The translations under genes were made by a program, and so were the position numbers. The notes below the pieces were generated by a model. The model did not search any database, was not told the DNA's origin, and worked only from the letters and a program-made list of their open reading frames with translations. A DNA stretch of 8,448 nucleotides from Thermodesulfatator sp. (GTDB lineage Bacteria; Desulfobacterota; Thermodesulfobacteria; Thermodesulfobacteriales; Thermodesulfobacteriaceae). Every line of letters starts with the position of its first letter. Within the stretch, counting starts at the first letter, position 1. Shown piece by piece: positions 1 through 7,954 of this stretch. Where the stretch lies: contig JALWCD010000134.1 in the NCBI GenBank assembly GCA_027036915.1, positions 623-9,070 on the forward strand, in the 5' to 3' direction.

Positions 1-1
1 G

Positions 2-88
2 GAATGGCTTCCGGCCGAGGCCCCCTTCATAGCCAAAACCACCCTGGAAGAAGGGGAGGCTTATCTCTTTTCGGTAGCTCAGGGCTAG
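2..88 (+). CDS. 3' end of an unidentified protein gene (partial)
   Basis: This is an open frame running in from the window edge and ending at TAG (86-88). The visible tail of 28 residues ends in AYLFSVAQG. It stops one base before the ATG of the secretion ATPase gene, the spacing expected of two genes in one operon, and the putative ribosome binding site of that gene (AGGG, 81-84) lies inside this reading frame. The fragment is too short to assign a family, so no function is proposed. The reading frame itself is inferred mainly from the tight junction and the absence of stops over 28 codons, which alone is weak evidence. Confidence 0.5.
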   Translation, partial: EWLPAEAPFIAKTTLEEGEAYLFSVAQG

Positions 89-89
89 T

Positions 90-2414
90 ATGCTGGATCA
101 GGAACTCAAGGCCTACCTCGAAAATCGTTTAAAAGAAGCCGAACTTTACGCCAAACAGGGCCTGATAGATGAGGCCCTGGAAGTCTATAGAGAACTCCGG
201 GATCTGGTCTCCGATGAGGAAAACGGCCTCAAACAGGAGATCCAGAGAAGGATCTTCGAGCTTGAGGCCTTCAAGGGAGTGGTCTCGGAGGAGGTCTCCG
301 GGGAAGGGACTTCCTTTGAGGAGAAACTGAGAAAAGCCCTCATCCTCAAAGAGGGAGCCTTCTATCAGCAGGCGGTCAAGATCCTGGAGGAGTTACTGGA
401 GGAAAATCCCTGTCTGGAAGTCTATCGCGCGCTGGCGGAGTGTCTTGAGGCCCTGGGACATTTCGAAAAGGCGGCCAGCGTCCTCAAGAAAGCCCTCAAA
501 AACCTTTATTTTTCTCCGGAAGCCAGAGCCGACTTTCTGTTTCTTAAAAAGAAACTGGCCGAGGATTTGGAGAAAGCTTATGAGTTTGAGGAGGCTTTGA
601 GTCTTTACCAAGCACTTATCCACGAAATTCCGGAAGAAAAGGAAATCTTTGCGGAAAAGATAGATTTTCTGAAATCCATAGTGGCCTCCTGCGGCCGTCT
701 GAAAATTCTCTTTAAGAAAAAAACCCTTACACCCTCGGTATGTAAAGAAGCCGCGGAGATCGCTCGCGAAACCGGTGAGAGCGTGGAACAGGTCCTGATA
801 GAAAAGTTCCATATCCCCAAAAGTGAGATCGGAGAGGCGCTTTCGCGATTCTATAATTGCCCTTTCTGGGAGTTTACGGAAAAAGAATTGGTGGGCAAGC
901 CCCGGTGCCTTGAAGGGGTCAAGGAATCCTTCCTGCGCCAGCTGGTGGTGGCCCCTTTAGAGGACGAAGAGGGTCGCATTACGCTGGTCACCGACAACCC
1001 TTTCAACCTGGACAAGATCGAACAGGCCAAAAAGATCCTCGAACTGCGAGAATTCGAGATCGCGGTGGGCATAAAAGAGGACATCCTCAAGCTTCTGGAT
1101 TTTTATTACGGAAAGCTCAGCTACTTTGAGCCCTCCGAAATGCCTCAGCTGGAACTCATCCCCGAGGAGGAAGAGGAAACCCCCGAGGAAGAGGAAGCCC
1201 TCCCGGAGGATCAGGAAAGTGTGGTGGTCCAGCTGGCCAACTACATCCTGGAGGAAGCCTACAATCGGGGAGCTTCGGACATTCATATCGAAAGTCTCAC
1301 CGGCCGGCGAGGGGCCCAGATCCGATTCCGGATAGACGGAGAATGCATCCCCTTTCAGACCGTGCCCTATTCCATGAAACGTCCCCTGGTCTCCCGATAC
1401 AAGATCATGGCCGGGCTGGATATCGCGGAAAAGCGGCTGCCCCAGGACGGAAAGATCAAATTCCGTACCCGCACCGGAAAGGTCTTCGAGGTCCGGGTGG
1501 CCACCATTCCCACCATTGAAAACAACGAAGACGTGGTCATGCGAATCCTGGGCGGGGTTCAGGCCCGGACGCTTGAGGAGATCGGTCTGCGGCCGGAGGT
1601 TCTGGAACAGTTCAAAAAGCTCCTTGAAATGCCCTACGGCCTGATCCTGGTGGTGGGGCCAACCGGGTCCGGAAAGACCACCACCCTGCACGCGGCCCTG
1701 CATTACATCAATCGCCCCAGCAAGAAGATCTGGACCGCGGAGGACCCGGTGGAAATCGTTCAGGAGGGCCTGCGGCAGGTCCAGGTCCGTCCCAAGATCG
1801 GGCTCACCTTTGCCCGGGTATTGCGGGCCTTCCTGCGGGCGGACCCGGATGTGATCATGATCGGAGAGACCCGGGACGAGGAAACCGCCCACACCCTGAT
1901 CGAGGCCTCCCTCACCGGGCACCTGGTCTTTTCCACCCTTCACACCAACAGCGCCCCTGAGACCGTGACCCGGCTCCTGGGGATGGGGATCGACCCTTAC
2001 AACTTTGCGGACGCCCTCCTGGGGGTGCTAGCGCAGCGGCTGGCCAAACGCCTCTGTCCGGACTGCAAGGAACCCTATCAGCCCTCGGACAGGGATCTCG
2101 AGGAGCTGATCTTCGAGTACGGAGAACACCCCTTAAAGCCCCTCACGGAGGAAGAGGTCCGCCAGGCCACCTTTTATCGCCCGGTAGGTTGCAACCGCTG
2201 CAACCACACCGGCTACCGGGGCCGGATAGCCCTTCACGAACTCCTGGTCCCCAACGATGAGATCCGGGAACTCATCGTCAAGGCCGCACCGGTTCACGAG
2301 ATCCGGGAGGCGGCCCTGCGAAACGGGATGTTCACCCTGAAACAGGACGGCATCCTCAAGGTGCTCACCGGGGAGACCGATCTCAAACAGGTGCGGGCGG
2401 TCTGTGTCCGCTGA
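90..2414 (+). CDS. GspE/PilB-family secretion or type IV pilus assembly ATPase with N-terminal TPR region
   Basis: This is a cytoplasmic hexameric ATPase of the type that powers type II secretion or type IV pilus extension. Residues about 1-205 are helical TPR-like repeats (for example the segments around YAKQGLIDEALEVYREL and CLEALGHFEKAASVLKKAL). Residues about 209-345 resemble the MshEN/T2SSE N-terminal domain. An acidic linker (Glu/Pro-rich, about 358-376) leads into the ATPase core. The core has Walker A GPTGSGKT (523-530), an Asp box TAEDPVE with catalytic Glu551, Walker B VIMIGETRD (588-596), a His box GHLVFSTLHTN (610-620), and a zinc tetracysteine made of CxxC pairs at 656/659 and 701/704. 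All key residues are present, so it should be active. At 774 aa it is longer than the usual 550-600 aa because of the TPR region. The start is ATG at 90, with AGGG five bases upstream. No pilin or secretin genes are in view, so GspE and PilB cannot be told apart. Confidence 0.93.
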   Translation: MLDQELKAYLENRLKEAELYAKQGLIDEALEVYRELRDLVSDEENGLKQEIQRRIFELEAFKGVVSEEVSGEGTSFEEKLRKALILKEGAFYQQAVKILEELLEENPCLEVYRALAECLEALGHFEKAASVLKKALKNLYFSPEARADFLFLKKKLAEDLEKAYEFEEALSLYQALIHEIPEEKEIFAEKIDFLKSIVASCGRLKILFKKKTLTPSVCKEAAEIARETGESVEQVLIEKFHIPKSEIGEALSRFYNCPFWEFTEKELVGKPRCLEGVKESFLRQLVVAPLEDEEGRITLVTDNPFNLDKIEQAKKILELREFEIAVGIKEDILKLLDFYYGKLSYFEPSEMPQLELIPEEEEETPEEEEALPEDQESVVVQLANYILEEAYNRGASDIHIESLTGRRGAQIRFRIDGECIPFQTVPYSMKRPLVSRYKIMAGLDIAEKRLPQDGKIKFRTRTGKVFEVRVATIPTIENNEDVVMRILGGVQARTLEEIGLRPEVLEQFKKLLEMPYGLILVVGPTGSGKTTTLHAALHYINRPSKKIWTAEDPVEIVQEGLRQVQVRPKIGLTFARVLRAFLRADPDVIMIGETRDEETAHTLIEASLTGHLVFSTLHTNSAPETVTRLLGMGIDPYNFADALLGVLAQRLAKRLCPDCKEPYQPSDRDLEELIFEYGEHPLKPLTEEEVRQATFYRPVGCNRCNHTGYRGRIALHELLVPNDEIRELIVKAAPVHEIREAALRNGMFTLKQDGILKVLTGETDLKQVRAVCVR

Positions 2415-2415
2415 T

Positions 2416-3345
2416 TCAGAAAAGTTCGCGGAGTCTTTTTACCTCCTCGGCCTTCACCTGGTAAACATAAGGTCCGCTTTTTACCAAAAATTCCTTTCCG
2501 GCCCGTCCGAAGAGAAGTTTTCGTTCCGAGCGCCCGCCCCTGACCTCAAGACGCCCCACCTCTTTCTGGAAGCGCTCCGGCGCAACCACCTTTTCCGCAA
2601 AGAGGGGAAAGACCCCCCGCAGCCGTTTTTTGACCTCCTCCGGGGAAAGAGTTTCTTCCCTGCCCTTCCGGCTCAAAAGCCATTTCTCCTTCTCTTTCTT
2701 TAAGAGATAAACCGATTTGCCCTCCCAGAAGAGAGCCAGAGACCTGAGATCCGAATAATCCAGGCTCAGGACGGTCTTTTCCACCCAGGGTTCGGCCGAG
2801 GGTTCCCCGGGGCTTTCAGACCAGATCTCAAACCGGGCCAGCAGGTTCTCCGGGACGAGATAGACGCTCTCGGAGGCCTTCAGACGCACGAAACAGCTCT
2901 CCCAGTAAGGTCCCCTTTTCCCGATCAAAAGATGGAAGAGTTCCCTTCCCCCCCGGAGTCCCACCAGATGGAGGGCCTTTTCCTCGACCAGATCGAAAGT
3001 CTCCCAGTAAGTTTTCCCCCGGGCCCGCTCTTCTCCGGATAGGGAAGCCAGCTCCGAAAGGAGCCTTCGAATCAGGGCCTCTTTGGCTGGCCGGGGAAAG
3101 TTTTCCTTATCGGAAGGCCCCCATATCTCCCAGCGGCCCTCTGAAAACTTAAGGCGAAGGACTTTCTCCGGACGGCTTCCCAGCCAGATCCGGATCTCGT
3201 CGGCCCCGGTCCATTCTTTTTTTCCTATTCGGATCAGGAGGGCCTCCTTCACCCCGGCCGGGCGTTCGGCCCGCTGAACCACGAGATACATGACAAACAG
3301 GATGACCAGCAGACCGCACAGAAAGAGAAGATTACGGGGACTCAC
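2416..3345 (-). CDS. Membrane-anchored DUF4340 protein, accessory subunit of Gld-type ABC exporter
   Basis: This 309-aa protein has one N-terminal transmembrane anchor (about residues 5-23, LLFLCGLLVILFVMYLVV). The rest is predicted to be outside the cytoplasmic membrane, in the periplasm. The body shows the alternating strand pattern of DUF4340 proteins, with motifs such as GRWEIWGP, SESVYLVPENLL and WVEKTVLSLDYSDL followed by further strand-rich segments. In other bacteria, DUF4340 genes are commonly found directly downstream of GldG-like genes, as here; their biochemical role is unknown. The start is GTG at 3345-3343, preceded by a perfect AGGAGG six bases upstream. It overlaps the end of the permease gene by 14 bp, which suggests translational coupling. 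It is the last gene of the - strand operon, and its TGA is one base from the stop of the convergent ATPase gene. Confidence 0.8.
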   Translation of the reverse strand: MSPRNLLFLCGLLVILFVMYLVVQRAERPAGVKEALLIRIGKKEWTGADEIRIWLGSRPEKVLRLKFSEGRWEIWGPSDKENFPRPAKEALIRRLLSELASLSGEERARGKTYWETFDLVEEKALHLVGLRGGRELFHLLIGKRGPYWESCFVRLKASESVYLVPENLLARFEIWSESPGEPSAEPWVEKTVLSLDYSDLRSLALFWEGKSVYLLKKEKEKWLLSRKGREETLSPEEVKKRLRGVFPLFAEKVVAPERFQKEVGRLEVRGGRSERKLLFGRAGKEFLVKSGPYVYQVKAEEVKRLRELF

Positions 3346-5752
3346 GGCCGGCCTCCTGGTAGAATCTCCGGCGCCGGCTTCGCCTGCGCCAGAAAAGAGC
3401 TCCTCCGAAAAGGGCCCAGACCAGCGCCGGCAAAAAGACTACCACCACCCGCCAGAAAAGACGCCCCTCGGGTGAGATCGGCGGAAGATACCTCACGGGT
3501 TTCAACCTGGCCCGCAGGGAAAGCAGCTCGCCCCCCAGGGCCAGGGCCTCCGCGGCGTTGGCAAAAAAGAGGGCGTTGTCGAAGATGTCGATGATCCCGT
3601 CCGCAAACATGGCCCCGGACCCCACCAGGATGAGTCTTCCGGGGCGGGCCGACTCATGAGGCTCGTGAACCTCTTTCTCCCGGGAGTTCTTTTCGGCCTT
3701 TCCGTCTCGGTCTTTTTTGGCTTCGTCTTTCTCTGTTTCGGGCCAGGGAGGAGCCGTGCCGTTAAAAGGCAGCGGAAATCGACCTTCCACCAGAAGTCCC
3801 AGAGGATACGAACGGGTCTCTTTCGGAGGGCTAAGATCCTTTTCGCTGAGGGAACCAAGTTCCACCTCCTCGGCCCAGGCCCCGGGCGAAGAGGTGAAAA
3901 GGGTCTTCACCCTGAGACCGAGCTTCTGGATGCGCTTCCGGTCCATCTCCAGGGGGCTCCCCCAGAGATAGAGAAGGGCGTTCAGACCATGGGTGAGGGG
4001 AGAGGTCCGATCCATCTGAGGGGGCAGCACCTGAACCTGCATGGGAAAATTGACCGGCACCTGGACCAGGGCCTTGAAGATCCCGATTTCTCTTTCCTGA
4101 GAGACGGCCATGGTGACCATCTGGCGATCGAAAAGAACCTGCTTTTTGATCCTAAGACCGTAGGTCTCAAGCAACCGGTTGACCGAAAGGTCCTGGGGCA
4201 TGGGAGTGGCCAGGATCTCGCCCTCCGGGCCCGGGTTGTAGGAAAAGCGGGCCGCGGAGGTGGCCAGAAGAACCGCCCCGCCCTGATTGAGGAATCGGCC
4301 GATCTCAAAGAGCTGGCGGTCGTTGAGTTTTCCGGGAGAAAGGATCACCAGCAGGCGGGTCTTCTCCGGAAGACCGTTTTCCCGGGTAAGAGGAGTCCCC
4401 CGGACCTCAAAACCCAGGGCCCGCAGGATCTCCTCCGCGGTGTGATAGCTTCCGGAAAGAAAGTCCCTCCGGGAAAGGAAGGCCACCACCGGCTTTTCGG
4501 GAAGGGTTAGCTTATAAATCCGGGAAACTAAATCGTATTCCAGGGTGGAAAGGGTATCCGGAATCACCTGGGGAATAATTTCTTCGGGCCGATCCAGATA
4601 GGACAGGGCCAGGGCGCTATAGACCCGCCGCACGCTGACCTTATCCCTCTCGATGGTCTGCACCGCAAAGGGCTCTATTCCCCGTTCCCGGAGTTTTCTT
4701 TCGAGTTCGGGATTTCGGGTGGGATCCACCACCGCATAACGCACCCGGGGACTTAAGGCCGAAAGCTCCTCCAGCAGGGCCCTGACCTCTACGGTCAGAT
4801 TCTTCATGGCCGGAGGCATCTTTTCCGGGGAGGAAACATAGTAGGTGATCTGGAGGGGAGCCGTGAGCCGGGCCAGGATCTTCCGGGTAACCGGGGAGAG
4901 GGTGTAGAGCCCCTCTTCGGTGAGATCGAGACGGGGGAGTCTCACCTGAGCCAGGGTGGCATTCAAAACCAGGACCAGGCCCAGCCAGACCGCCACCGAG
5001 GGATAAAAAAGGGCTCGCCGGTGGTACCGGAGATAACCCGCAAGGGTGAAATGGTTCAGGATCAGAAAGGCGGCGGCGTAGGTCAGGAAGAAGAGGACCT
5101 CCCGCAGGGGCACCACCCCTTTGATAAAGGGTGAAAAGTGAGGAATGAGCCCCAGAGCGTTTCGCAGAAAGGCGCCCACCCCGGGGAGCCAGGAATCAAG
5201 CGAGGAGGAAACCAGCTCCGTACCCAGGAGGACGCTCACCAGTCCGGCCACCGCGGTGAGCACGAAGGCCGCGATCTGGTCCTCGAAAAGGGCGGAGATG
5301 AAAAGACCGAGCCCGATGTAGAAGGACAGAAGCAGAGCCGCCCCCACGTAGCCCGCCACCAGGGCTCCACCGTCCGGATCCCCGAGCACGGAAAGCATCA
5401 CCGGGATGATCAGGGTTCCGGAAAGAATGGTCAGCCCGAAAAGATAGGTCCCCAGGAACTTGCCCAGCACCAGAGACCAGGTGGGGACGGGAAAACTCAG
5501 AAGGAGACCCAGGGTGCCTCCTTTCCTCTCCTCGGCCCAGACCCGCATGGTAAGCGCGGATACGAAGACCAGAAGGATGACCGGAAAGGGTTCGAAAAAG
5601 GCCCGCATGTCGCAGACCCGGGCCAGGAAGAAGGTGTTCATGTAAAGGCCGTTTACCACCAGCAGAAAGGCCACGGCGAAGATGTAGGCCAGAGGCGAAC
5701 GAAAGTAGCCCAGATATTCCTTCTTCAGGATGACCCAGAGCCCGCGCATCAT
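3332..5752 (-). CDS. ABC-2 permease fused to GldG-like (ABC_transp_aux) domain
   Basis: This is a GldF-GldG type fusion of 806 aa from the start chosen here. Residues 1-240 are an ABC-2 permease with about six hydrophobic segments (roughly 20-40, 56-70, 97-120, 131-153, 160-178, 216-238). A further membrane segment (about 249-268) leads into the GldG-like soluble part, announced by the family hallmark LDLTEEGLYTLSPVTRKIL near 276. The soluble part includes the segment LLVILSPGKLNDRQLFEIG, is interrupted by a Lys/Glu/Asp-rich linker (about 667-704), and is closed by a C-terminal membrane segment (about 766-788) with a polybasic tail RRRSRRRR. The frame is open to 5809, but ATG at 5752 is preferred: it overlaps the stop of the ATPase gene as ATGA and has GGTGGGG five bases upstream. 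A second ATG follows at once (5749). It should form the membrane part of an exporter with the neighbouring ATPase; the substrate is unknown. Confidence 0.9.
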   Translation of the reverse strand: MMRGLWVILKKEYLGYFRSPLAYIFAVAFLLVVNGLYMNTFFLARVCDMRAFFEPFPVILLVFVSALTMRVWAEERKGGTLGLLLSFPVPTWSLVLGKFLGTYLFGLTILSGTLIIPVMLSVLGDPDGGALVAGYVGAALLLSFYIGLGLFISALFEDQIAAFVLTAVAGLVSVLLGTELVSSSLDSWLPGVGAFLRNALGLIPHFSPFIKGVVPLREVLFFLTYAAAFLILNHFTLAGYLRYHRRALFYPSVAVWLGLVLVLNATLAQVRLPRLDLTEEGLYTLSPVTRKILARLTAPLQITYYVSSPEKMPPAMKNLTVEVRALLEELSALSPRVRYAVVDPTRNPELERKLRERGIEPFAVQTIERDKVSVRRVYSALALSYLDRPEEIIPQVIPDTLSTLEYDLVSRIYKLTLPEKPVVAFLSRRDFLSGSYHTAEEILRALGFEVRGTPLTRENGLPEKTRLLVILSPGKLNDRQLFEIGRFLNQGGAVLLATSAARFSYNPGPEGEILATPMPQDLSVNRLLETYGLRIKKQVLFDRQMVTMAVSQEREIGIFKALVQVPVNFPMQVQVLPPQMDRTSPLTHGLNALLYLWGSPLEMDRKRIQKLGLRVKTLFTSSPGAWAEEVELGSLSEKDLSPPKETRSYPLGLLVEGRFPLPFNGTAPPWPETEKDEAKKDRDGKAEKNSREKEVHEPHESARPGRLILVGSGAMFADGIIDIFDNALFFANAAEALALGGELLSLRARLKPVRYLPPISPEGRLFWRVVVVFLPALVWALFGGALFWRRRSRRRRFYQEAGRESP
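3346..3357 (-). promoter_or_regulatory. Ribosome binding site fixing the GTG start of the DUF4340 gene
   Basis: A full-consensus AGGAGG (reading 3357 to 3352 on the - strand) sits six bases before a GTG codon, inside the last codons of the upstream permease gene. It supports the GTG start and re-initiation after the overlapping upstream gene. Confidence 0.75.
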
Positions 5753-6669
5753 GAAGACCCCACCAGCTTCAGGAAAAGTTCTTCCAGGGAAAGCCTTTCG
5801 GGAAAACATTCCCGGACCGGCCAGCCCTTCTCACAGAGAAAACAGGCCAGATCCGGCCGATCCTCTTCCAGGACCACCCGAAACTCGTCCTCGGCAAGCG
5901 GTGAGATTTCCATTACCCCCGGAACCTGCTTCCGATCTTCGGGGAGCTTTCCCTCCACCCGCACCCGGTAGACCGGCCGGGGGTAGATCTGCCGGTAGAT
6001 CTCCTCCCGGGTCCCGGAGGTAACCTCCCTTCCCTGGTTGAGGATGAGGATCCGGTCGGCCAGGGCCTCCACCTCCTGAAGGATATGGGTGGAGAAGATG
6101 ACGGCCTTTTCCGCGGCCAGCGTCCGGATGAGGTTTCGCATCTCGGCGATCTGCAGGGGATCGAGCCCGGTGGTGGGTTCGTCCAGGATGAGAATGGGAG
6201 GGTCGTGGATCAGGGCCTGGGCCAGCCCCACCCGCTGCCGAAATCCCTTGGAGAGTTCGCCGATGGGCTGCCGGAGAACGGACTTGAGACCGCAGGCCTC
6301 GATAACCCAGGCCTCTCGCTCCTTCTTTCTGGCCTCGTAAAGCCCCCGGGCCTCGGCCACAAAAGAGAGGTACTCCCCCACCTCAAGATAATCGTAGAGA
6401 GGAGGGGTTTCGGGAAGATAACCGAAATGGGCCCGGGCGACCTCGGGCCGGGCCACCACATCCACCCCGTTGAGAAACACGCGCCCCCCGGTGGGCACGA
6501 TCTGGGTGGAGAGAATCTTCAGGATGGTGGTCTTCCCGGCGCCGTTTGGCCCGAGCAGGCCCAGAATCTCCCCGGCCGAGACCGAAAACGACACCCCGGC
6601 CACCGCCAGCCGGGAACCGTAGGCCATCTCCAGGCCCTCGGCCTCGACCAAGCCTCCCATCGTTTCCAT
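5749..6669 (-). CDS. ABC transporter ATP-binding protein (GldA-like, ABC-2 exporter class)
   Basis: This is the cytoplasmic ATPase subunit that energises the ABC-2 permease encoded immediately downstream. It has 306 aa, typical of the ABC-2 class with a short C-terminal accessory region. Visible motifs are Walker A GPNGAGKT (40-47), a GYLPETPPLY segment at the Q-loop position with Glu rather than Gln, signature LSKGF (139-143), Walker B ILILDEP (159-165), D-loop GLD (168-170) and an H-loop with His195 in FSTHILQE. The substitutions at the Q-loop and signature are, as far as I recall, usual in GldA/CcmA-like ATPases and are not signs of decay. The ATG at 6669 begins three bases after the TAA of the methyltransferase gene; another ATG nine bases in (6660) is an alternative. 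The stop overlaps the permease start by four bases, so the two subunits are probably made in fixed ratio. Confidence 0.95.
   Translation of the reverse strand: METMGGLVEAEGLEMAYGSRLAVAGVSFSVSAGEILGLLGPNGAGKTTILKILSTQIVPTGGRVFLNGVDVVARPEVARAHFGYLPETPPLYDYLEVGEYLSFVAEARGLYEARKKEREAWVIEACGLKSVLRQPIGELSKGFRQRVGLAQALIHDPPILILDEPTTGLDPLQIAEMRNLIRTLAAEKAVIFSTHILQEVEALADRILILNQGREVTSGTREEIYRQIYPRPVYRVRVEGKLPEDRKQVPGVMEISPLAEDEFRVVLEEDRPDLACFLCEKGWPVRECFPERLSLEELFLKLVGSS
5753..5764 (-). promoter_or_regulatory. Ribosome binding site deciding the permease start
   Basis: GGTGGGG (reading 5764 to 5758) lies five bases before the tandem ATGATG and within the last codons of the ATPase gene. It favours initiation at 5752 or 5749 over the longer open frame that begins at 5809. 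Those extra 19 residues would all lie within the ATPase coding sequence. Confidence 0.6.
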
Positions 6670-6672
6670 AAA

Positions 6673-7548
6673 TTAGGTCCGCCCCCGGGCGAAAGCAAGG
6701 GTCTCCTTCTTGAGGTCGGCCACCAGCAGGGCTATTCTCACCCGGGTGCGGGAAAGCACCCGTCCCTCCCCGGCCCTCTCCTCCAGGTAGGCCCGGAGGG
6801 CTTCCTTAAGCCCTTCGTCCACCTTAAGCCCTTCGCCCCGGAGTTTGAAAAGGAGTCTTTCCAGTTCCTTTTCCAGGGGCCGACGTCTCTCCCAGATCCC
6901 GGAAAAGAACCTGAGATCCGCGGGATAGCCCAGGGAAAAGAGATAATTGAAAATAACCACCGCTCCGGGGCTTCTGGGCCGGGGGCTGCGCCCGAAAAAA
7001 CGCGCCAGCACCTCCCGAAAGAGTTCGTTTTCCCGGAGTCCGGCCCACTGGACCACCACCAGAAATCGGCGGGTTATCCCGAGCAACCGATCCACCGTGT
7101 TGAGATCATTCAACACCGGAGTCAGGGACACAAAGACCGTATCGAAGGTCTCCCGGGGAGACCAGGTCCGCCAGTCGGCCTCCACCACCTCCACGTTCCG
7201 GAGGCCGGCGGCCCGGAGTTTGCGCCGGAGGACAGCCAGCATGCCCGGAGAAACGTCCAGGGCCACCACCCGTCTGACCCGGGGAGCGAAACGCAGGGTG
7301 TAGGTCCCGGTGCCGCAGCAGAGGTCAAGGAGTGTGGCCTCCGGTGAAAGGGCCCCGGCCCTTTCCATTTCCGAGACCACGGTCTCCACCATCCCCCGGT
7401 AAAAGGGATTTTCTTCCAGCTCGTCATAGGTTTCGGCCATACGGTCCCAGAAGTCCGGTTTGAGGAAGTCCTCGTCCTCAGGGGTTTTGAAGGACTCCTG
7501 GTACCCCTTCCAGAATTCGGGACGGAAAGGGTCAGGAACCCTTTTCAC
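6673..7548 (-). CDS. Class I SAM-dependent methyltransferase, substrate unknown
   Basis: This is a 291-aa Rossmann-fold methyltransferase. An N-terminal aromatic-rich segment (PEFWKGYQES... then FWDRMAETYDELE, about 10-45) precedes the SAM site. Motif I is LLDLCCGTGTYT (73-84), the acidic residue ending strand 2 is Asp98 in VVALDVSPGML, and Asp125 in VEADW is the motif III region. The C-terminal third is charged and helical and has no assignable motif. It has all residues needed to bind SAM, but nothing here names the methyl acceptor: rRNA, a protein, a quinone and a small molecule are all possible. Start is GTG at 7548, with GAGGT five bases upstream, overlapping the end of nusB by 17 bp. 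Co-expression with nusB hints at, but does not show, an RNA-related role. Confidence 0.85.
   Translation of the reverse strand: MKRVPDPFRPEFWKGYQESFKTPEDEDFLKPDFWDRMAETYDELEENPFYRGMVETVVSEMERAGALSPEATLLDLCCGTGTYTLRFAPRVRRVVALDVSPGMLAVLRRKLRAAGLRNVEVVEADWRTWSPRETFDTVFVSLTPVLNDLNTVDRLLGITRRFLVVVQWAGLRENELFREVLARFFGRSPRPRSPGAVVIFNYLFSLGYPADLRFFSGIWERRRPLEKELERLLFKLRGEGLKVDEGLKEALRAYLEERAGEGRVLSRTRVRIALLVADLKKETLAFARGRT
6804..6835. repeat. Tandem imperfect 18-bp repeat inside the methyltransferase gene
   Basis: The 14-mer CCTTAAGCCCTTCG occurs at 6804-6817 and again at 6822-6835, a period of 18 bp or six codons. In the protein it gives two successive EGLK units (EGLKVDEGLKEAL). It keeps the frame and probably reflects a small local duplication in a helical segment. 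Confidence 0.7.
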
Positions 7549-7954
7549 CTTCGACCTCGTGGTGGTAGATGGCGTCCAGGATACCGTTCACGAAGGCCGG
7601 GGAATCCTCGGTGCCGAATTCCTTGGCCAGCTCCACGGCCTCGTTGATGGCCACCCGGGGCGGAATGTCGGGCCGGAAAAGGAGCTCGTAGGCTCCCAGG
7701 CGGAGGATGTTGCGATCCGTGGCCAGCATGCGCTCAAGACGCCAGTTTCGGGAATAACTGGAGATGACCCGATCCAGGGTCTCCCGTTTTTCCCGTATCC
7801 CCTCCACCAGCTCGCGGGCGAATTCAAAGGCCCCCTCCGGGGGGTCAATGTGTTCCCGATAGTTCTCCAGAGCCTCTTCCAGAGGCACCCCGGCCACATC
7901 CCATTGATAAAGGACCTGCAGGGCTATCTGTCGTCCACGATGTCTCAAACCCAT
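7532..7954 (-). CDS. nusB: Transcription antitermination factor NusB
   Basis: NusB binds the boxA element of rRNA operon leader transcripts together with NusE (ribosomal protein S10) and stabilises antitermination complexes. The 140-aa protein has normal family length. It shows the basic N-terminus RHRGRQIALQVLYQWD (4-19), the core motif TDRNILRLGAYELLF (79-93), the family signature INEAVELAKEFGTEDSPAFV (103-122) and then NGILDAI (123-129). ATG at 7954 has GGGAG seven bases upstream. The gene normally follows ribH closely in many bacteria; here a 436-bp gap of decayed sequence separates them. Its 3' end overlaps the methyltransferase start by 17 bp. The only promoter-like element I find within the gap is weak. 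Confidence 0.97.
   Translation of the reverse strand: MGLRHRGRQIALQVLYQWDVAGVPLEEALENYREHIDPPEGAFEFARELVEGIREKRETLDRVISSYSRNWRLERMLATDRNILRLGAYELLFRPDIPPRVAINEAVELAKEFGTEDSPAFVNGILDAIYHHEVEGEKGS
7549..7558 (-). promoter_or_regulatory. Ribosome binding site for the GTG start of the methyltransferase
   Basis: GAGGT (reading 7558 to 7554) lies five bases before the GTG at 7548 and within the nusB coding sequence. It supports a start overlapping nusB by 17 bp. Confidence 0.55.

Noticed and set aside
957..1943. A 328-codon open frame on the - strand inside the secretion ATPase gene
   Set aside because: It is fully inside a gene with all catalytic motifs intact. Its product is a Gly/Asp/His-rich shadow typical of antisense to GC-rich codons.
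5753..5809. A longer N-terminus for the permease, beginning at 5809
   Set aside because: The extra residues lie within the ATPase gene and look like its shadow. The ATGATG at 5752 has a good ribosome binding site and the typical ATGA overlap.
6085..7347. A 420-codon open frame on the + strand opposite the ATPase and methyltransferase genes
   Set aside because: It is antisense to two proteins with clear motifs, crosses their junction, and its product is Gly/Pro/His-rich without any recognisable domain. GC-rich codon bias of the real genes leaves this strand free of stops.
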